A stretch of DNA of 48,443 bases from a virus, in the IMG/VR virus record IMGVR_UViG_3300028840_000605, positions 1-48,443 of that record. One strand, written 5' to 3'. How positions within the stretch are numbered: position 1 is the first letter of the stretch; every line of letters starts with the position of its first letter. This document shows positions 6,710 to 12,632 of the stretch, piece after piece. The notes under the pieces were generated by a model. That model ran no database searches and had not been told where the DNA came from. It saw only the letters and a program-made list of their open reading frames with translations. Made by a program: the position numbers and the translations under genes.

Positions 6710-6925
6710 TTAACCGAAGTAATCGTTATCGGTAATTGTTGCTTCCATGAAGGCATAACGGGAAATATAAATTCCCATTGATCGGGCGGCGGCTTCGAGT
6801 TTTAACGCGGAAGGTAAAGAAGCGTTGCGCTTCTTAGATAGGACTTGTCCAATAAAAGCCCGGCTGTAACCGGCGCGGCGCGCAAGTTCTGACTTTTCGC
6901 CGCGTTTCCATTTCTCGTTTAACAT
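6710..6925 (-). CDS. HTH regulator (Cro/CI-like), candidate autoregulator
   Basis: A 71-residue DNA-binding protein. 'SELARRAGYSRAFIGQVLSKKRNASLPSALKLEAAARSMGI' (about residues 13-53) matches an XRE-type helix-turn-helix, with the recognition helix near SRAFIGQVL. It is too short to carry a self-cleavage or dimerisation domain, so Cro-like or small-repressor behaviour is most likely. It is the first gene of the leftward operon, divergent from the rightward early genes. It is followed 10 bases later by the primase-helicase. The ATG at 6925 has AAAGGAG. A dyad operator lies just upstream (6950-6980), so autoregulation is likely. Confidence 0.8.
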   Translation of the reverse strand: MLNEKWKRGEKSELARRAGYSRAFIGQVLSKKRNASLPSALKLEAAARSMGIYISRYAFMEATITDNDYFG

Positions 6926-6949
6926 CGGGTTAACTCCTTTCGTTTTTTA

Positions 6950-6988
6950 TATCCGTCATGTTTACATGAAAATACGGATAGATGTCAA
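6950..6988 (-). promoter_or_regulatory. leftward promoter region with dyad operator
   Basis: TATCCGT (6950-6956) and ACGGATA (6974-6980) form an inverted repeat. It encloses a second dyad, CATG (6957-6960) and CATG (6965-6968). On the minus strand a consensus -35 TTGACA (plus-strand TGTCAA at 6983-6988) sits just outside, so the dyad occupies the spacer and -10 region. The -10 element is weak (TAAACA at 18 bp). The likely ligand is the HTH protein at 6710-6925. Confidence 0.55.
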
Positions 6989-7065
6989 GCGGATTTTAAA
7001 AAAAAGATTTTAGCCAATGTTTATAGGCGTTCCGCGGTTTTTCCTGGACCCCGGCGAAAAAGAAC

Positions 7066-7094
7066 TTGACAAAACTTTACAAAAGGTTTACAAC
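7066..7094 (+). promoter_or_regulatory. rightward early promoter PR1
   Basis: Consensus -35 TTGACA (7066-7071), a 17-bp spacer and -10 TACAAC (7089-7094). It lies 34 bases before the ATG of the first rightward gene at 7128, so the transcript would have a short leader ending in AGAAAGGAG. Together with the leftward promoter it makes up the divergent early switch. Confidence 0.6.
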
Positions 7095-7127
7095 TGTTCG
7101 CATTTAATTCTAAAGAAAGGAGCCTGA

Positions 7128-7343
7128 ATGGCCGATGATACTGTTAGAATTTGGGGAAGAATCCTTATGAAGACAAAACGAAGCGTAAAACTAAAGAATA
7201 CACGAACCGACGCGGAACGCTGGATCCCGTTATATGTTATCGAAGACGCCTATCCGCCCGCGAAGGCGTCGTTCGATGCGTCCTTCGATATACAAAAATG
7301 GTATGTTGAAAGCGTTTCGTTCCCGTTAAAGCGGTTCAAATAG
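7128..7343 (+). CDS. hypothetical early protein (71 aa)
   Basis: First gene of the rightward operon, with a strong AAGAAAGGAG ribosome site. The product is basic at the start (KTKRSVKLKNTRTDAERWIPLYVIEDA). It looks like a small alpha/beta protein with several aromatic residues at the end (KWYVESVSFPLKRF). No signal peptide, membrane segment or metal-binding motif is visible. First-position early genes often encode host-takeover proteins, but nothing here identifies a target. Confidence 0.65.
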   Translation: MADDTVRIWGRILMKTKRSVKLKNTRTDAERWIPLYVIEDAYPPAKASFDASFDIQKWYVESVSFPLKRFK

Positions 7344-7371
7344 GCGGCCCGCGCCTTGCAAGATATAGGCC
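7343..7371. repeat. 29-bp inverted repeat, left arm
   Basis: This stretch matches the reverse complement of 8813-8841 at 28 of 29 bases. It begins at the last base of the stop codon of the gene at 7128 and contains CGCGCCTTGCAAGATATAGG. The partner also lies directly after a stop codon, in the opposite orientation. Confidence 0.85.
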
Positions 7372-7413
7372 AAAAATAGGTAAAAAAAAATTAAAAAAAA
7401 GTCGGAAAAAAGC

Positions 7414-7482
7414 TAAAGTTTTTTTTAAAAAAATCCGATAAAACACTTGACAGGTTAAACAGATTTGTGTATTATGTATTTA
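7414..7482 (+). promoter_or_regulatory. strong early promoter PR2 (copy 1 of a repeated promoter)
   Basis: TTGACA (7447-7452), a 17-bp spacer and TATTAT (7470-7475) make a near-consensus sigma70-type promoter. Upstream are phased A- and T-tracts (7381-7437) resembling an UP element. The block 7414-7482 recurs at 9580-9648 with few differences, including an identical spacer. It should drive the gene at 7542 and beyond. Confidence 0.8.
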
Positions 7483-7541
7483 ACAGGTTAGGAAAGCAGT
7501 TCAAATCAACGGCCGAAAAGGCCAAAGAAAGGAGCAAAGAA

Positions 7542-7796
7542 ATGGAAAAGAAAACCGGAAGCAAACCCCTAGCACTTATCACCCGGCGGAAAGATGTCGT
7601 CAAGTTTTTTAAGACGATCGACGCGACCGCGTTGAAGGACGTCGCCGCCATGATAGCCCCCGTCGTAACGGTTCAGTATTACGCCGAAACCGCGGAAGTC
7701 ACCTTGACCGACGCCCATAACTTCAAATGGCAATTCCCGGCCAACATGATTTCGAACGTCTTGAAAGAAATCGATCCTTTCCTTAATCGCGATTAA
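7542..7796 (+). CDS. hypothetical early protein (84 aa)
   Basis: The chosen start is the ATG at 7542, preceded by AAAGAAAGGAG. The frame is open further upstream but would overlap the -10 box of PR2. The 84-residue product begins MEKKTGSKPLALITRRKDVV. It has a central stretch of likely beta strands (VTVQYYAETAEVTLTDAHNFKWQF) and ends acidic. No known family is recognised. It is the first gene after the strongest promoter of the early region, so abundant early expression is expected. A UUCG-loop hairpin follows its stop at 7809-7828. Confidence 0.65.
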   Translation: MEKKTGSKPLALITRRKDVVKFFKTIDATALKDVAAMIAPVVTVQYYAETAEVTLTDAHNFKWQFPANMISNVLKEIDPFLNRD

Positions 7797-7808
7797 CCAA
7801 CCTTCAAA

Positions 7809-7828
7809 GGCGCGCCTTCGGGCGCGCC
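7809..7828 (+). other. GGCGCGCC-UUCG-GGCGCGCC hairpin
   Basis: A perfect 8-bp GC-only stem capped by a UUCG tetraloop, the most stable RNA loop class. It lies between the genes at 7542 and 7845. No T-run follows, so it is more likely an mRNA stability or processing element, or a weak attenuator, than a full terminator. Confidence 0.75.
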
Positions 7829-7844
7829 ATGGGAGAAACTAACC

Positions 7845-8288
7845 ATGGAAGAAAAATTGAAAATCGGAAAAGATGTCGCCCGCGAACGAGAAAGACTAAT
7901 TGAAGCGGAAATCGAATATTTGGTTCAAGACGTTGAAAACATCGGCAAAAAGGATTTTTTAGCGCCCGCGATTTGTTCACATCTTCGGCATTACTTGAAC
8001 GTACCGGATAAAGATATCCGCGCGGCCGTTGATAAGTTCTTCGCGGATAAAAAACCGAAAGAACCGATCAAAATAAAAATCAATCCGATGTTTCATTGTA
8101 CGGCTTGCGGATTGCTTTTTCATTTCGACGACATCGGCGAAGTTGAAATGTTCGCCGACCTTTCCGAAGAAACGCCGGTCGTTTTTCCCGCGCTCCCTTC
8201 AACCGTTAGAACTTGTCCGGCTTGCGAAAAGCCCGCGGGTTTACATGAATGGAAATTAACGCTTCCCCGGTCGGACGAAAGGAATTGA
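7845..8288 (+). CDS. hypothetical protein with zinc-ribbon-like cysteine pairs (147 aa)
   Basis: The N-terminal half is helical and charged. The C-terminal part carries two CxxC pairs, FHCTACG at about residues 84-90 and RTCPACEK at about 124-131, enough for a four-cysteine zinc site. A histidine (LHEW) follows. Zinc ribbons of this kind in early phage proteins usually bind nucleic acid or a host protein. The start ATG follows GGGAGAAACTAACC, a moderate ribosome site. The next gene starts five bases after its stop, so they form one operon. The family is not recognised. Confidence 0.65.
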   Translation: MEEKLKIGKDVARERERLIEAEIEYLVQDVENIGKKDFLAPAICSHLRHYLNVPDKDIRAAVDKFFADKKPKEPIKIKINPMFHCTACGLLFHFDDIGEVEMFADLSEETPVVFPALPSTVRTCPACEKPAGLHEWKLTLPRSDERN

Positions 8289-8292
8289 TAAC

Positions 8293-8796
8293 ATGAACGA
8301 AGTAATACGAAAACGGTTAATAAAAATCCAGGAATTAGCGAAGCGCGGATCCGACGGCGAAAAGGAAGTCGCCGCCCGAATGCTGAACGATTTGTTAACC
8401 CGTCATAATTTGAAACTGGAAGACCTTTCCGACGATCGGGTTTATTACGAATTCGTTTACAAGCTGGCATATGAACGACGGATCCTTTTTCAAATCTATG
8501 CAAAGGTAACGGGCAACAATCAAATAAGTTATAAACGGACGAACAAAACTATTTTTTTTAAACTTACGAAAAAGGAATACGAACAAATCAAGGAAATGTT
8601 TCCCCGATACCGGGCGGCCTTCAAAAAGGATTTAGATGATCTAATGGTCGCCTTCGTTCAAAAGCATAAGTTATCATCGGGAACAATTTCGTCGGTCGAC
8701 GACGATATTGATTGGGATTATCTGAATCGAATTATCAATATGGCCGAAAATCTTAACAACGCGCCCGCGTCAAAAGAACGGCGCTTAAAATCCTAA
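8293..8796 (+). CDS. DUF2786-containing hypothetical protein
   Basis: A 167-residue protein. Residues 1-40 (IRKRLIKIQELAKRGSDGEKEVAARMLNDLLTRHNL, read in parts) match the DUF2786 pattern found in many phage and prophage proteins. In that pattern 'KI..L..LA.....E..A...A..ll..hgl' is typical. The middle contains a strand-rich region (NQISYKRTNKTIFFKL). The C-terminal part is helical and acidic (SSVDDDIDWDYLNRIINMAENL). DUF2786 function is unknown. The start has GAAAGGA and follows the zinc-ribbon gene closely. Confidence 0.7.
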   Translation: MNEVIRKRLIKIQELAKRGSDGEKEVAARMLNDLLTRHNLKLEDLSDDRVYYEFVYKLAYERRILFQIYAKVTGNNQISYKRTNKTIFFKLTKKEYEQIKEMFPRYRAAFKKDLDDLMVAFVQKHKLSSGTISSVDDDIDWDYLNRIINMAENLNNAPASKERRLKS

Positions 8797-8800
8797 ACCC

Positions 8801-8841
8801 GGCCGCCCGTATGGCCTATATCTTGCAAGGCGCGGGCGGCC
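8801..8841 (+). other. GC-rich stem-loop after the DUF2786 gene
   Basis: GGCCGCCCG (8801-8809) pairs perfectly with CGGGCGGCC (8833-8841), closing a 23-base loop. It lies after the stop at 8796 and directly before the AGAAAGGAAAGG ribosome site of the next small gene. It includes the right arm of the 29-bp inverted repeat. No T-run follows. Confidence 0.65.
8813..8841. repeat. 29-bp inverted repeat, right arm
   Basis: Reverse-complement partner of 7343-7371 with a single mismatch. The pair flanks PR2 and three genes (7542, 7845, 8293), about 1.4 kb. Confidence 0.85.
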
Positions 8842-8857
8842 AGAAAGGAAAGGGATC

Positions 8858-9004
8858 ATGTTTTATTTCGTTTTAGCTATATTTATTCTTGTTTGCTTGA
8901 TGACCGCGTTTTCCATTGGCGCGGTTATCATGATTCCGTATGTTGAAAAATTGGATCGGAAGGTCGAAGATACAACAAAGAAAGTTTTAAACAAATTATA
9001 TTAG
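8858..9004 (+). CDS. 48-aa single-span membrane protein
   Basis: A short gene, ATG 8858 to TAG 9002-9004, with a strong AGAAAGGAAAGGG ribosome site. The product starts MFYFVLAIFILVCLMTAFSI and continues hydrophobic to about residue 28. A charged, helical tail follows (EKLDRKVEDTTKKVLNKLY). This is an N-terminal transmembrane helix with a small cytoplasmic amphipathic tail. The gene sits among early genes, not the lysis genes, so membrane takeover or superinfection exclusion is at least as likely as lysis. The family is unknown. Confidence 0.65.
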   Translation: MFYFVLAIFILVCLMTAFSIGAVIMIPYVEKLDRKVEDTTKKVLNKLY

Positions 9005-9018
9005 AAAGGAATTAAAAA

Positions 9019-9564
9019 ATGCCGAAAGAAATAACGAGACAAGAATTAATGGAATTAACGCGATATGATCCGTCGACCGGGAAATTTTTTTGGCGTAAAA
9101 ATCGAATAGGCGGCGCGAAAAAAGGCGACGAAGCCGGAACCAAGCATAACCGCGCGCTTGTTCTAAGTATCAACAATAAACGCGCGCCCGCGGCCCGGTT
9201 AGCTTGGCTTTATATGTGGGGAAATTACCCCAAATACCATGTTCATCATAAAAACGGGAATTGCTTCGATAACCGAATTGACAATTTGATATGCCATGAA
9301 TATTTTCGAACGAAGCGTCGTCGAAAACCAAACCATAATAATACAAGCGGCGTTACCGGCGTTTATTGGGATAAGCGCGCATTAAATTATTATGCGGCGA
9401 TCGGCATTAAAAAACGTTGGGTTTGGTTAGGATGTTACAAAAGTTTTACCGACGCCGTAATCGCCCGATACGAAGGCGAATGTTATCTTCAATGGTCCAG
9501 AGATAACCCCGCAACCGATGCGTATCTTTATTTAAAAGCCAATGGTTTGTTGGGCGCGATCTAG
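9019..9564 (+). CDS. HNH endonuclease with C-terminal AP2-like domain
   Basis: A 181-residue homing-type endonuclease. The entry motif 'RYDPSTGKFFWRKNR' is at about 15-29. The core VHHKNGNCFDNRIDNL is at about 75-90, with the His pair and Asn residues. An AP2-like domain follows at about 110-155 (GVTGVYWDKRALNYYAAI, WLGCYKSFTDAV). Its start has AGAAAGGA. It lies between the small membrane gene and the second copy of the repeated promoter, a position consistent with insertion as a selfish element into the early region. It shares architecture with 22-642, although the two are clearly diverged. Confidence 0.85.
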   Translation: MPKEITRQELMELTRYDPSTGKFFWRKNRIGGAKKGDEAGTKHNRALVLSINNKRAPAARLAWLYMWGNYPKYHVHHKNGNCFDNRIDNLICHEYFRTKRRRKPNHNNTSGVTGVYWDKRALNYYAAIGIKKRWVWLGCYKSFTDAVIARYEGECYLQWSRDNPATDAYLYLKANGLLGAI

Positions 9565-9579
9565 GCCCGAAAAAAAAAT

Positions 9580-9648
9580 TAAAGTTTTTTTAAAAAAAAT
9601 CCGAAAAAACACTTGACAGGTTAAACAGATTTGTGTATTCTGTATTTA
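9580..9648 (+). promoter_or_regulatory. strong early promoter PR3 (copy 2 of the repeated promoter)
   Basis: TTGACA (9613-9618), the same 17-bp spacer as PR2, and TATTCT (9636-9641), again preceded by T- and A-tracts. The block matches 7414-7482 nearly base for base. The -10 differs by one base (TATTCT against TATTAT), which may lower its strength. It drives the DUF932 gene. Confidence 0.8.
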
Positions 9649-9703
9649 GTTGGACGGAACAAACAATTCAAACCAACGCCGAAAGGCAGAAAGGAAACAC
9701 AAA

Positions 9704-10558
9704 ATGATGATCACAACCGACGCAAGAAACAGAAACCAAATCAACGAACTTCACCCCGACGCGATCCGCCGCTTTTGCCCTTCCTTCTATGCGACCGCGC
9801 CGAAAGGCGACGTTTCCGATCGATACGCTTTTATTTCGACGGAAGAAATTTCGCTTCAATTGGCCGAATACGGTTGGCGGCCGGTATACGCGCGCGAATC
9901 GCGGGCGAACGATGAATCGAACCGCGGCTTAACCCGTCATGTCGTTCGCTGGGCGAATGATGAATATCGGCTTAACGGCGCGCGAATCGAACTCATGGGA
10001 ACCAATTCCCATAACCGCGCAAGCGCCTTCGAATTCATGGCCGCCATTTTCCGGCTTGTTTGCTCGAACGGATTGGTCGCGAATACCGGCGACCTTGGAT
10101 CTTTCAAGGTTCGGCACGTCGGCGAAATCGGCGATCAAATCAAAGACGCCGTTAAAATGATTTCGGATAACGCTTCCCTGATTTCCGGGAAAATGAAAGA
10201 ATTCCATACGATCGATCTTACGCCCGATGAACAAGGAATTTTCGCCCGCGCCGCCCTTGATTACGTTTACCCGGAAGTCGCGCCGATCGCGCCGAAGCAA
10301 TTGTTAACGACCCGGCGTTCTTACGACAATGGAACGGACCTTTGGACGACCTATAACAAAATCCAGGAAAACTTGACGAAAGGCGGCCTTCGCGGCGTAA
10401 CCCGAACGGAAGATCCCCGAACCGGCCGCCCGAAAGTTCGACGGACCAAAACCCGCGCCATTAAATCAATCCAGAAAGATATCAAATTGAACAAGGCGCT
10501 TTGGTCTATGACCGAACATATGGCCGACCTTGTAAAGAACGGCGGCGGCCATAATTAA
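9704..10558 (+). CDS. DUF932 family phage/plasmid-like protein
   Basis: 284 residues from the ATG at 9704, preceded by GAAAGGAAAC; the frame also continues 18 codons upstream without a better site. The DUF932 pattern is clear: an N-terminal beta-rich part (RYAFISTEEISLQL), 'HVVRWANDEY', and 'RIELMGTNSHNRASAFEFMAAIFRLVCSNGLV' (read in parts), with a GSFKVRHVG block after it. Helices follow, then a basic C-terminus (GRPKVRRTKTRAIKSIQK). The family occurs in many phages and plasmids; its function is unknown. Its own strong promoter and terminator make this a monocistronic, probably abundant early transcript. An anti-restriction or DNA-protection role has been speculated for such proteins, but nothing here proves it. 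Confidence 0.85.
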   Translation: MMITTDARNRNQINELHPDAIRRFCPSFYATAPKGDVSDRYAFISTEEISLQLAEYGWRPVYARESRANDESNRGLTRHVVRWANDEYRLNGARIELMGTNSHNRASAFEFMAAIFRLVCSNGLVANTGDLGSFKVRHVGEIGDQIKDAVKMISDNASLISGKMKEFHTIDLTPDEQGIFARAALDYVYPEVAPIAPKQLLTTRRSYDNGTDLWTTYNKIQENLTKGGLRGVTRTEDPRTGRPKVRRTKTRAIKSIQKDIKLNKALWSMTEHMADLVKNGGGHN

Positions 10559-10566
10559 ACCTATTC

Positions 10567-10605
10567 GGCGCGGGTTATCGGCCCGCGCCTTTTAGGGTTT
10601 TTTTT
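10567..10605 (+). terminator. intrinsic terminator after the DUF932 gene
   Basis: GGCGCGGG (10567-10574) and CCCGCGCC (10582-10589) form a perfect 8-bp GC stem. It is followed by TTTT and then, after AGGG, by eight T. It should stop the PR3 transcript. Confidence 0.85.
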
Positions 10606-10632
10606 CTCCTGTTTCACTCTTAACCCTTTAAC

Positions 10633-10655
10633 CGGCGCGGCTAATACCCGCGCCG
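10633..10655 (+). other. second GC stem-loop upstream of the 67-aa gene
   Basis: CGGCGCGG (10633-10640) pairs with CCGCGCCG (10648-10655) across a 7-base loop. Only CTTCTT follows, so termination would be weak. It may act as a back-up terminator or as the 5' stem of the downstream mRNA. No clear promoter is visible between this hairpin and the gene at 10678. Confidence 0.6.
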
Positions 10656-10677
10656 CTTCTTAAAAAGGAAATCAAAA

Positions 10678-10881
10678 ATGAATGAAAAAATAAAAATGAT
10701 AATGCTCGAAATGTTAATCGTCGCCGAAGATCCGAAAACCGACGTAACCATGAACGAATCCATCGACGCGGCGATCGCCCGGATTTATGGCGTCTTTATC
10801 GACGCGGCCGCGCTTGCTTTGGGCGATACTTCGACAGAATATGAAAACATTAAACATAAACTCGAAAGCGAATTAGATTGA
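10678..10881 (+). CDS. hypothetical protein (67 aa)
   Basis: A small acidic helical protein starting MNEKIKMIMLEMLIVAEDPK and ending KLESELD. No motif is recognisable. The start has AAAAAGGA eight bases upstream. Its stop overlaps the start of the lipoprotein gene by four bases, so the two are translationally coupled. It opens an operon that runs without large gaps to the polymerase gene. Confidence 0.6.
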   Translation: MNEKIKMIMLEMLIVAEDPKTDVTMNESIDAAIARIYGVFIDAAALALGDTSTEYENIKHKLESELD

Positions 10882-11129
10882 AAAAATTAATCTTTCTTAT
10901 TCTCTTGTTCTTCCCCGCTTGTGGTCTGATGGATTTTGAAATCGACCCGACGGCGATCGAAGGCTTGATCGAAGAATATTCCGTTTGTTCGGAAGAATGG
11001 TTTACCTGTAACCCGGCCCGGCCCAATTGTTGCGGCGACGTCGAATGCACTTTAGTTTTTATGATGGACGACGGAACCTTTATTTTCGGTTGTATACCGG
11101 ACGAAGAAAGGATCGAAGAAAATGGATAA
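10878..11129 (+). CDS. small cysteine-rich lipoprotein
   Basis: The 83-residue product begins with a textbook lipoprotein signal: MKK, then a run of hydrophobic residues (LIFLILLFF) and PACG with Cys15 as the lipidation site. The mature part is acidic and has at least five more cysteines (CSEEWFTC, RPNCCGDVEC, FGCIPDEE), suggesting disulfides in the periplasm. Phage lipoproteins such as Cor or Llp can block receptors and exclude superinfecting phages; that role here is inference. The start is probably ATG-less (TTG or coupled reinitiation), since the overlap with the previous stop reads TTAGATTGAAAA. Confidence 0.7.
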   Translation: MKKLIFLILLFFPACGLMDFEIDPTAIEGLIEEYSVCSEEWFTCNPARPNCCGDVECTLVFMMDDGTFIFGCIPDEERIEENG

Positions 11130-11328
11130 TAGGCAAGGCGAAATAACCTATCTTTTAAAACGCCGATTCAATGAAAACGCCGAAGCCCGCGAAGGCGATT
11201 TAGAACAGATTCGGGAACGAATTGATAAACTGGAAGACGCGATTATTCAAATGGTTTGTTTTATGGCGGATCATTTGAAATTAAGCGACGACGATATAAT
11301 TAACGAAAACGGCCTGGCGGATTGGTAA
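11122..11328 (+). CDS. hypothetical coiled-coil protein (68 aa)
   Basis: A highly charged, helical small protein. The stretch EGDLEQIRERIDKLEDAIIQM has heptad spacing expected of a coiled coil. The C-terminus is acidic. The ATG at 11122 has AGAAAGGA inside the end of the lipoprotein gene and overlaps it by eight bases. It may be an oligomerising partner of its membrane neighbours, but no function can be read. Confidence 0.6.
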   Translation: MDNRQGEITYLLKRRFNENAEAREGDLEQIRERIDKLEDAIIQMVCFMADHLKLSDDDIINENGLADW

Positions 11329-11409
11329 ATGGAACATATACCCGACATCATAATCGCGCTAATCATTGTTTTTATTATCGCGCTGTTTACTTGGAGAAAT
11401 GAGAAATGA
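11329..11409 (+). CDS. 26-aa membrane micropeptide
   Basis: ATG at 11329 directly follows the TAA of the preceding gene. The TGA at 11407-11409 overlaps the next ATG (11406) in an ATGA arrangement. The product MEHIPDIIIALIIVFIIALF ends TWRNEK: one transmembrane helix with a short basic tail. Tight fit on both sides supports translation by coupling, although no separate ribosome site is needed or seen. The function is unknown. Confidence 0.5.
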   Translation: MEHIPDIIIALIIVFIIALFTWRNEK

Positions 11410-11630
11410 ATCGCGTTGACGTTCAGCCCGGTAAATGGAAAGGATATCATTTAAAAATGCTTAGGTCTTTATGGGGTTTTAATTACAAGGAAATGGCCGA
11501 ATATTTAGGGACCGGAAACCGCCCGAAACGAATTTATGAACTTGAACAAGGCCGCTCGTTACCGCGATACATAAATTTAATTATCGAATTACATTATCGA
11601 TTAGAATTAAAGGAACAAGAAAATGAATAA
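11406..11630 (+). CDS. HTH DNA-binding protein (74 aa)
   Basis: A small regulator whose helix-turn-helix is recognisable: 'LKMLRSLWGFNYKEMAEYLG' followed by 'NRPKRIYELEQGRSLPRYI' (about residues 17-57). This is an XRE-like fold with the recognition helix near RPKRIYELEQG. The C-terminal helix (LIIELHYRLELKEQENE) could dimerise. ATGA overlap with the micropeptide upstream and an 8-base overlap with the next gene place it inside the replication operon. It may time expression of later genes. Confidence 0.7.
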   Translation: MNRVDVQPGKWKGYHLKMLRSLWGFNYKEMAEYLGTGNRPKRIYELEQGRSLPRYINLIIELHYRLELKEQENE

Positions 11631-11988
11631 AACAAAATGGTCAAACGAACTTGGATGTTTCATTCCGCAAAAGGCCGACGTTCACGACGGACGCGTTTTC
11701 TTGAAACGATTTGCGCCCGGCCGGATAGACGACGGCGCGGAAGTCGCTATGGCATATCAGGAAGAATTGAAACCTTTAACCGTTTGCGGCCAATGTGGAA
11801 AGGAAAGGCGCTGGCCCAAATTGAGCGCCGTTAAGATTTGCCCGGATTGCGGAATCCTTCCCGACGTCGTAACCTTTGTCGCGCCGGTTGTGAAGATCCG
11901 CCGCCGGATCGAAGACTTTCTTCGAAAGACCGATCAACAAACAATTTATGAACTAGCCGAACATTTAAACATTCAACTATCAAATTGA
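11623..11988 (+). CDS. zinc-ribbon protein (121 aa)
   Basis: A four-cysteine zinc ribbon lies in the middle: CGQCGK (about residues 50-55) and CPDCG (about 70-74). It is flanked by a helix-rich start and a basic segment (KIRRRIEDFLRKTDQQTIYELAEHL) that could bind DNA. Proteins of this type are common next to phage replication genes, but no specific family is recognised. The ATG lies within the end of the HTH gene and has AAGGAACAAGAAA upstream. Confidence 0.65.
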   Translation: MNKTKWSNELGCFIPQKADVHDGRVFLKRFAPGRIDDGAEVAMAYQEELKPLTVCGQCGKERRWPKLSAVKICPDCGILPDVVTFVAPVVKIRRRIEDFLRKTDQQTIYELAEHLNIQLSN

Positions 11989-12003
11989 AAGGAAGCTATT
12001 ACT

Positions 12004-12375
12004 ATGGGATTTATGGAAAAGTTAACCGAAATCGCCGAAAAGATCGCGGAATTCTTTTCGTCCGAAAAGCCGGTCAAAATTATGGAAAACGCATTAAAAG
12101 CCGCATCGCTCGTTGTCCAAATTATAAGCGTTTTCAACGAAGAACCTTCCAACCCCCGGAAGCGGGAAATTTCAAGGAACGTTTTCAAGTTCCTTAAATA
12201 CGCAACCGTTGCCGACCTGGAAGAATTAATCGCCTTGAAGAAAACCGGCGACCTTGACGACATTCTTCCTCATGAATCCGACGCTATTATCGGCATCGCG
12301 ACCGGCCTTCACGTTCAGGAAAAGAACAACGCCCGGCCGGAAGCCGAACCCTTTGATTTCGATACGATCGGGTAA
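12004..12375 (+). CDS. hypothetical protein (123 aa)
   Basis: A mostly helical acidic protein. The N-terminal half has an amphipathic, fairly hydrophobic helix pair (MEKLTEIAEKIAEFF, NALKAASLVVQIISVF). The middle is charged and the end is acidic (PEAEPFDFDTIG). No catalytic or metal motif is seen. The start has GAAAGGAAG. The next gene starts two bases after its stop, so the two are coupled. Function unknown. Confidence 0.6.
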   Translation: MGFMEKLTEIAEKIAEFFSSEKPVKIMENALKAASLVVQIISVFNEEPSNPRKREISRNVFKFLKYATVADLEELIALKKTGDLDDILPHESDAIIGIATGLHVQEKNNARPEAEPFDFDTIG

Positions 12376-12377
12376 TC

Positions 12378-12632
12378 ATGGCAACCGGCGACAACTTCAG
12401 AGAATGGCGATTAAATAGAGGTTTGACCCAAACGGAAGCGGCCGACATTTTAGGCTTGCGATATCAACAAAGGATAAGCGAAATCGAACGCGATATTATT
12501 TCCATCCCGTTACCCGTTGAAAAGCTGATTATCGTTATGAATGAACGCGACCATATTTTAGAGACTTTCACGAAGAAAGTTGAACGCTTGGAAAAACAAG
12601 TCAAGGCGTTAAAGGATTTAAGATCGCTATGA
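12378..12632 (+). CDS. XRE-family HTH regulator with C-terminal coiled coil
   Basis: An 84-residue regulator. FREWRLNRGLTQTEAADILG with RYQQRISEIERD (about residues 6-38) is a clear XRE helix-turn-helix. A C-terminal coiled coil (about 55-80, FTKKVERLEKQVKALKDL) probably dimerises it. The stop overlaps the SNF2 gene start by four bases (ATGA-type). It is one of three HTH proteins in the genome and the only one with an obvious dimerisation helix. It may regulate the replication operon or late switch. Confidence 0.75.
   Translation: MATGDNFREWRLNRGLTQTEAADILGLRYQQRISEIERDIISIPLPVEKLIIVMNERDHILETFTKKVERLEKQVKALKDLRSL

Noticed and set aside
7467-7541. N-terminal extension of the 84-aa gene to an ATG at 7467
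   Set aside because: The start would lie inside the PR2 -10 region, upstream of the transcript start, and has no ribosome site.
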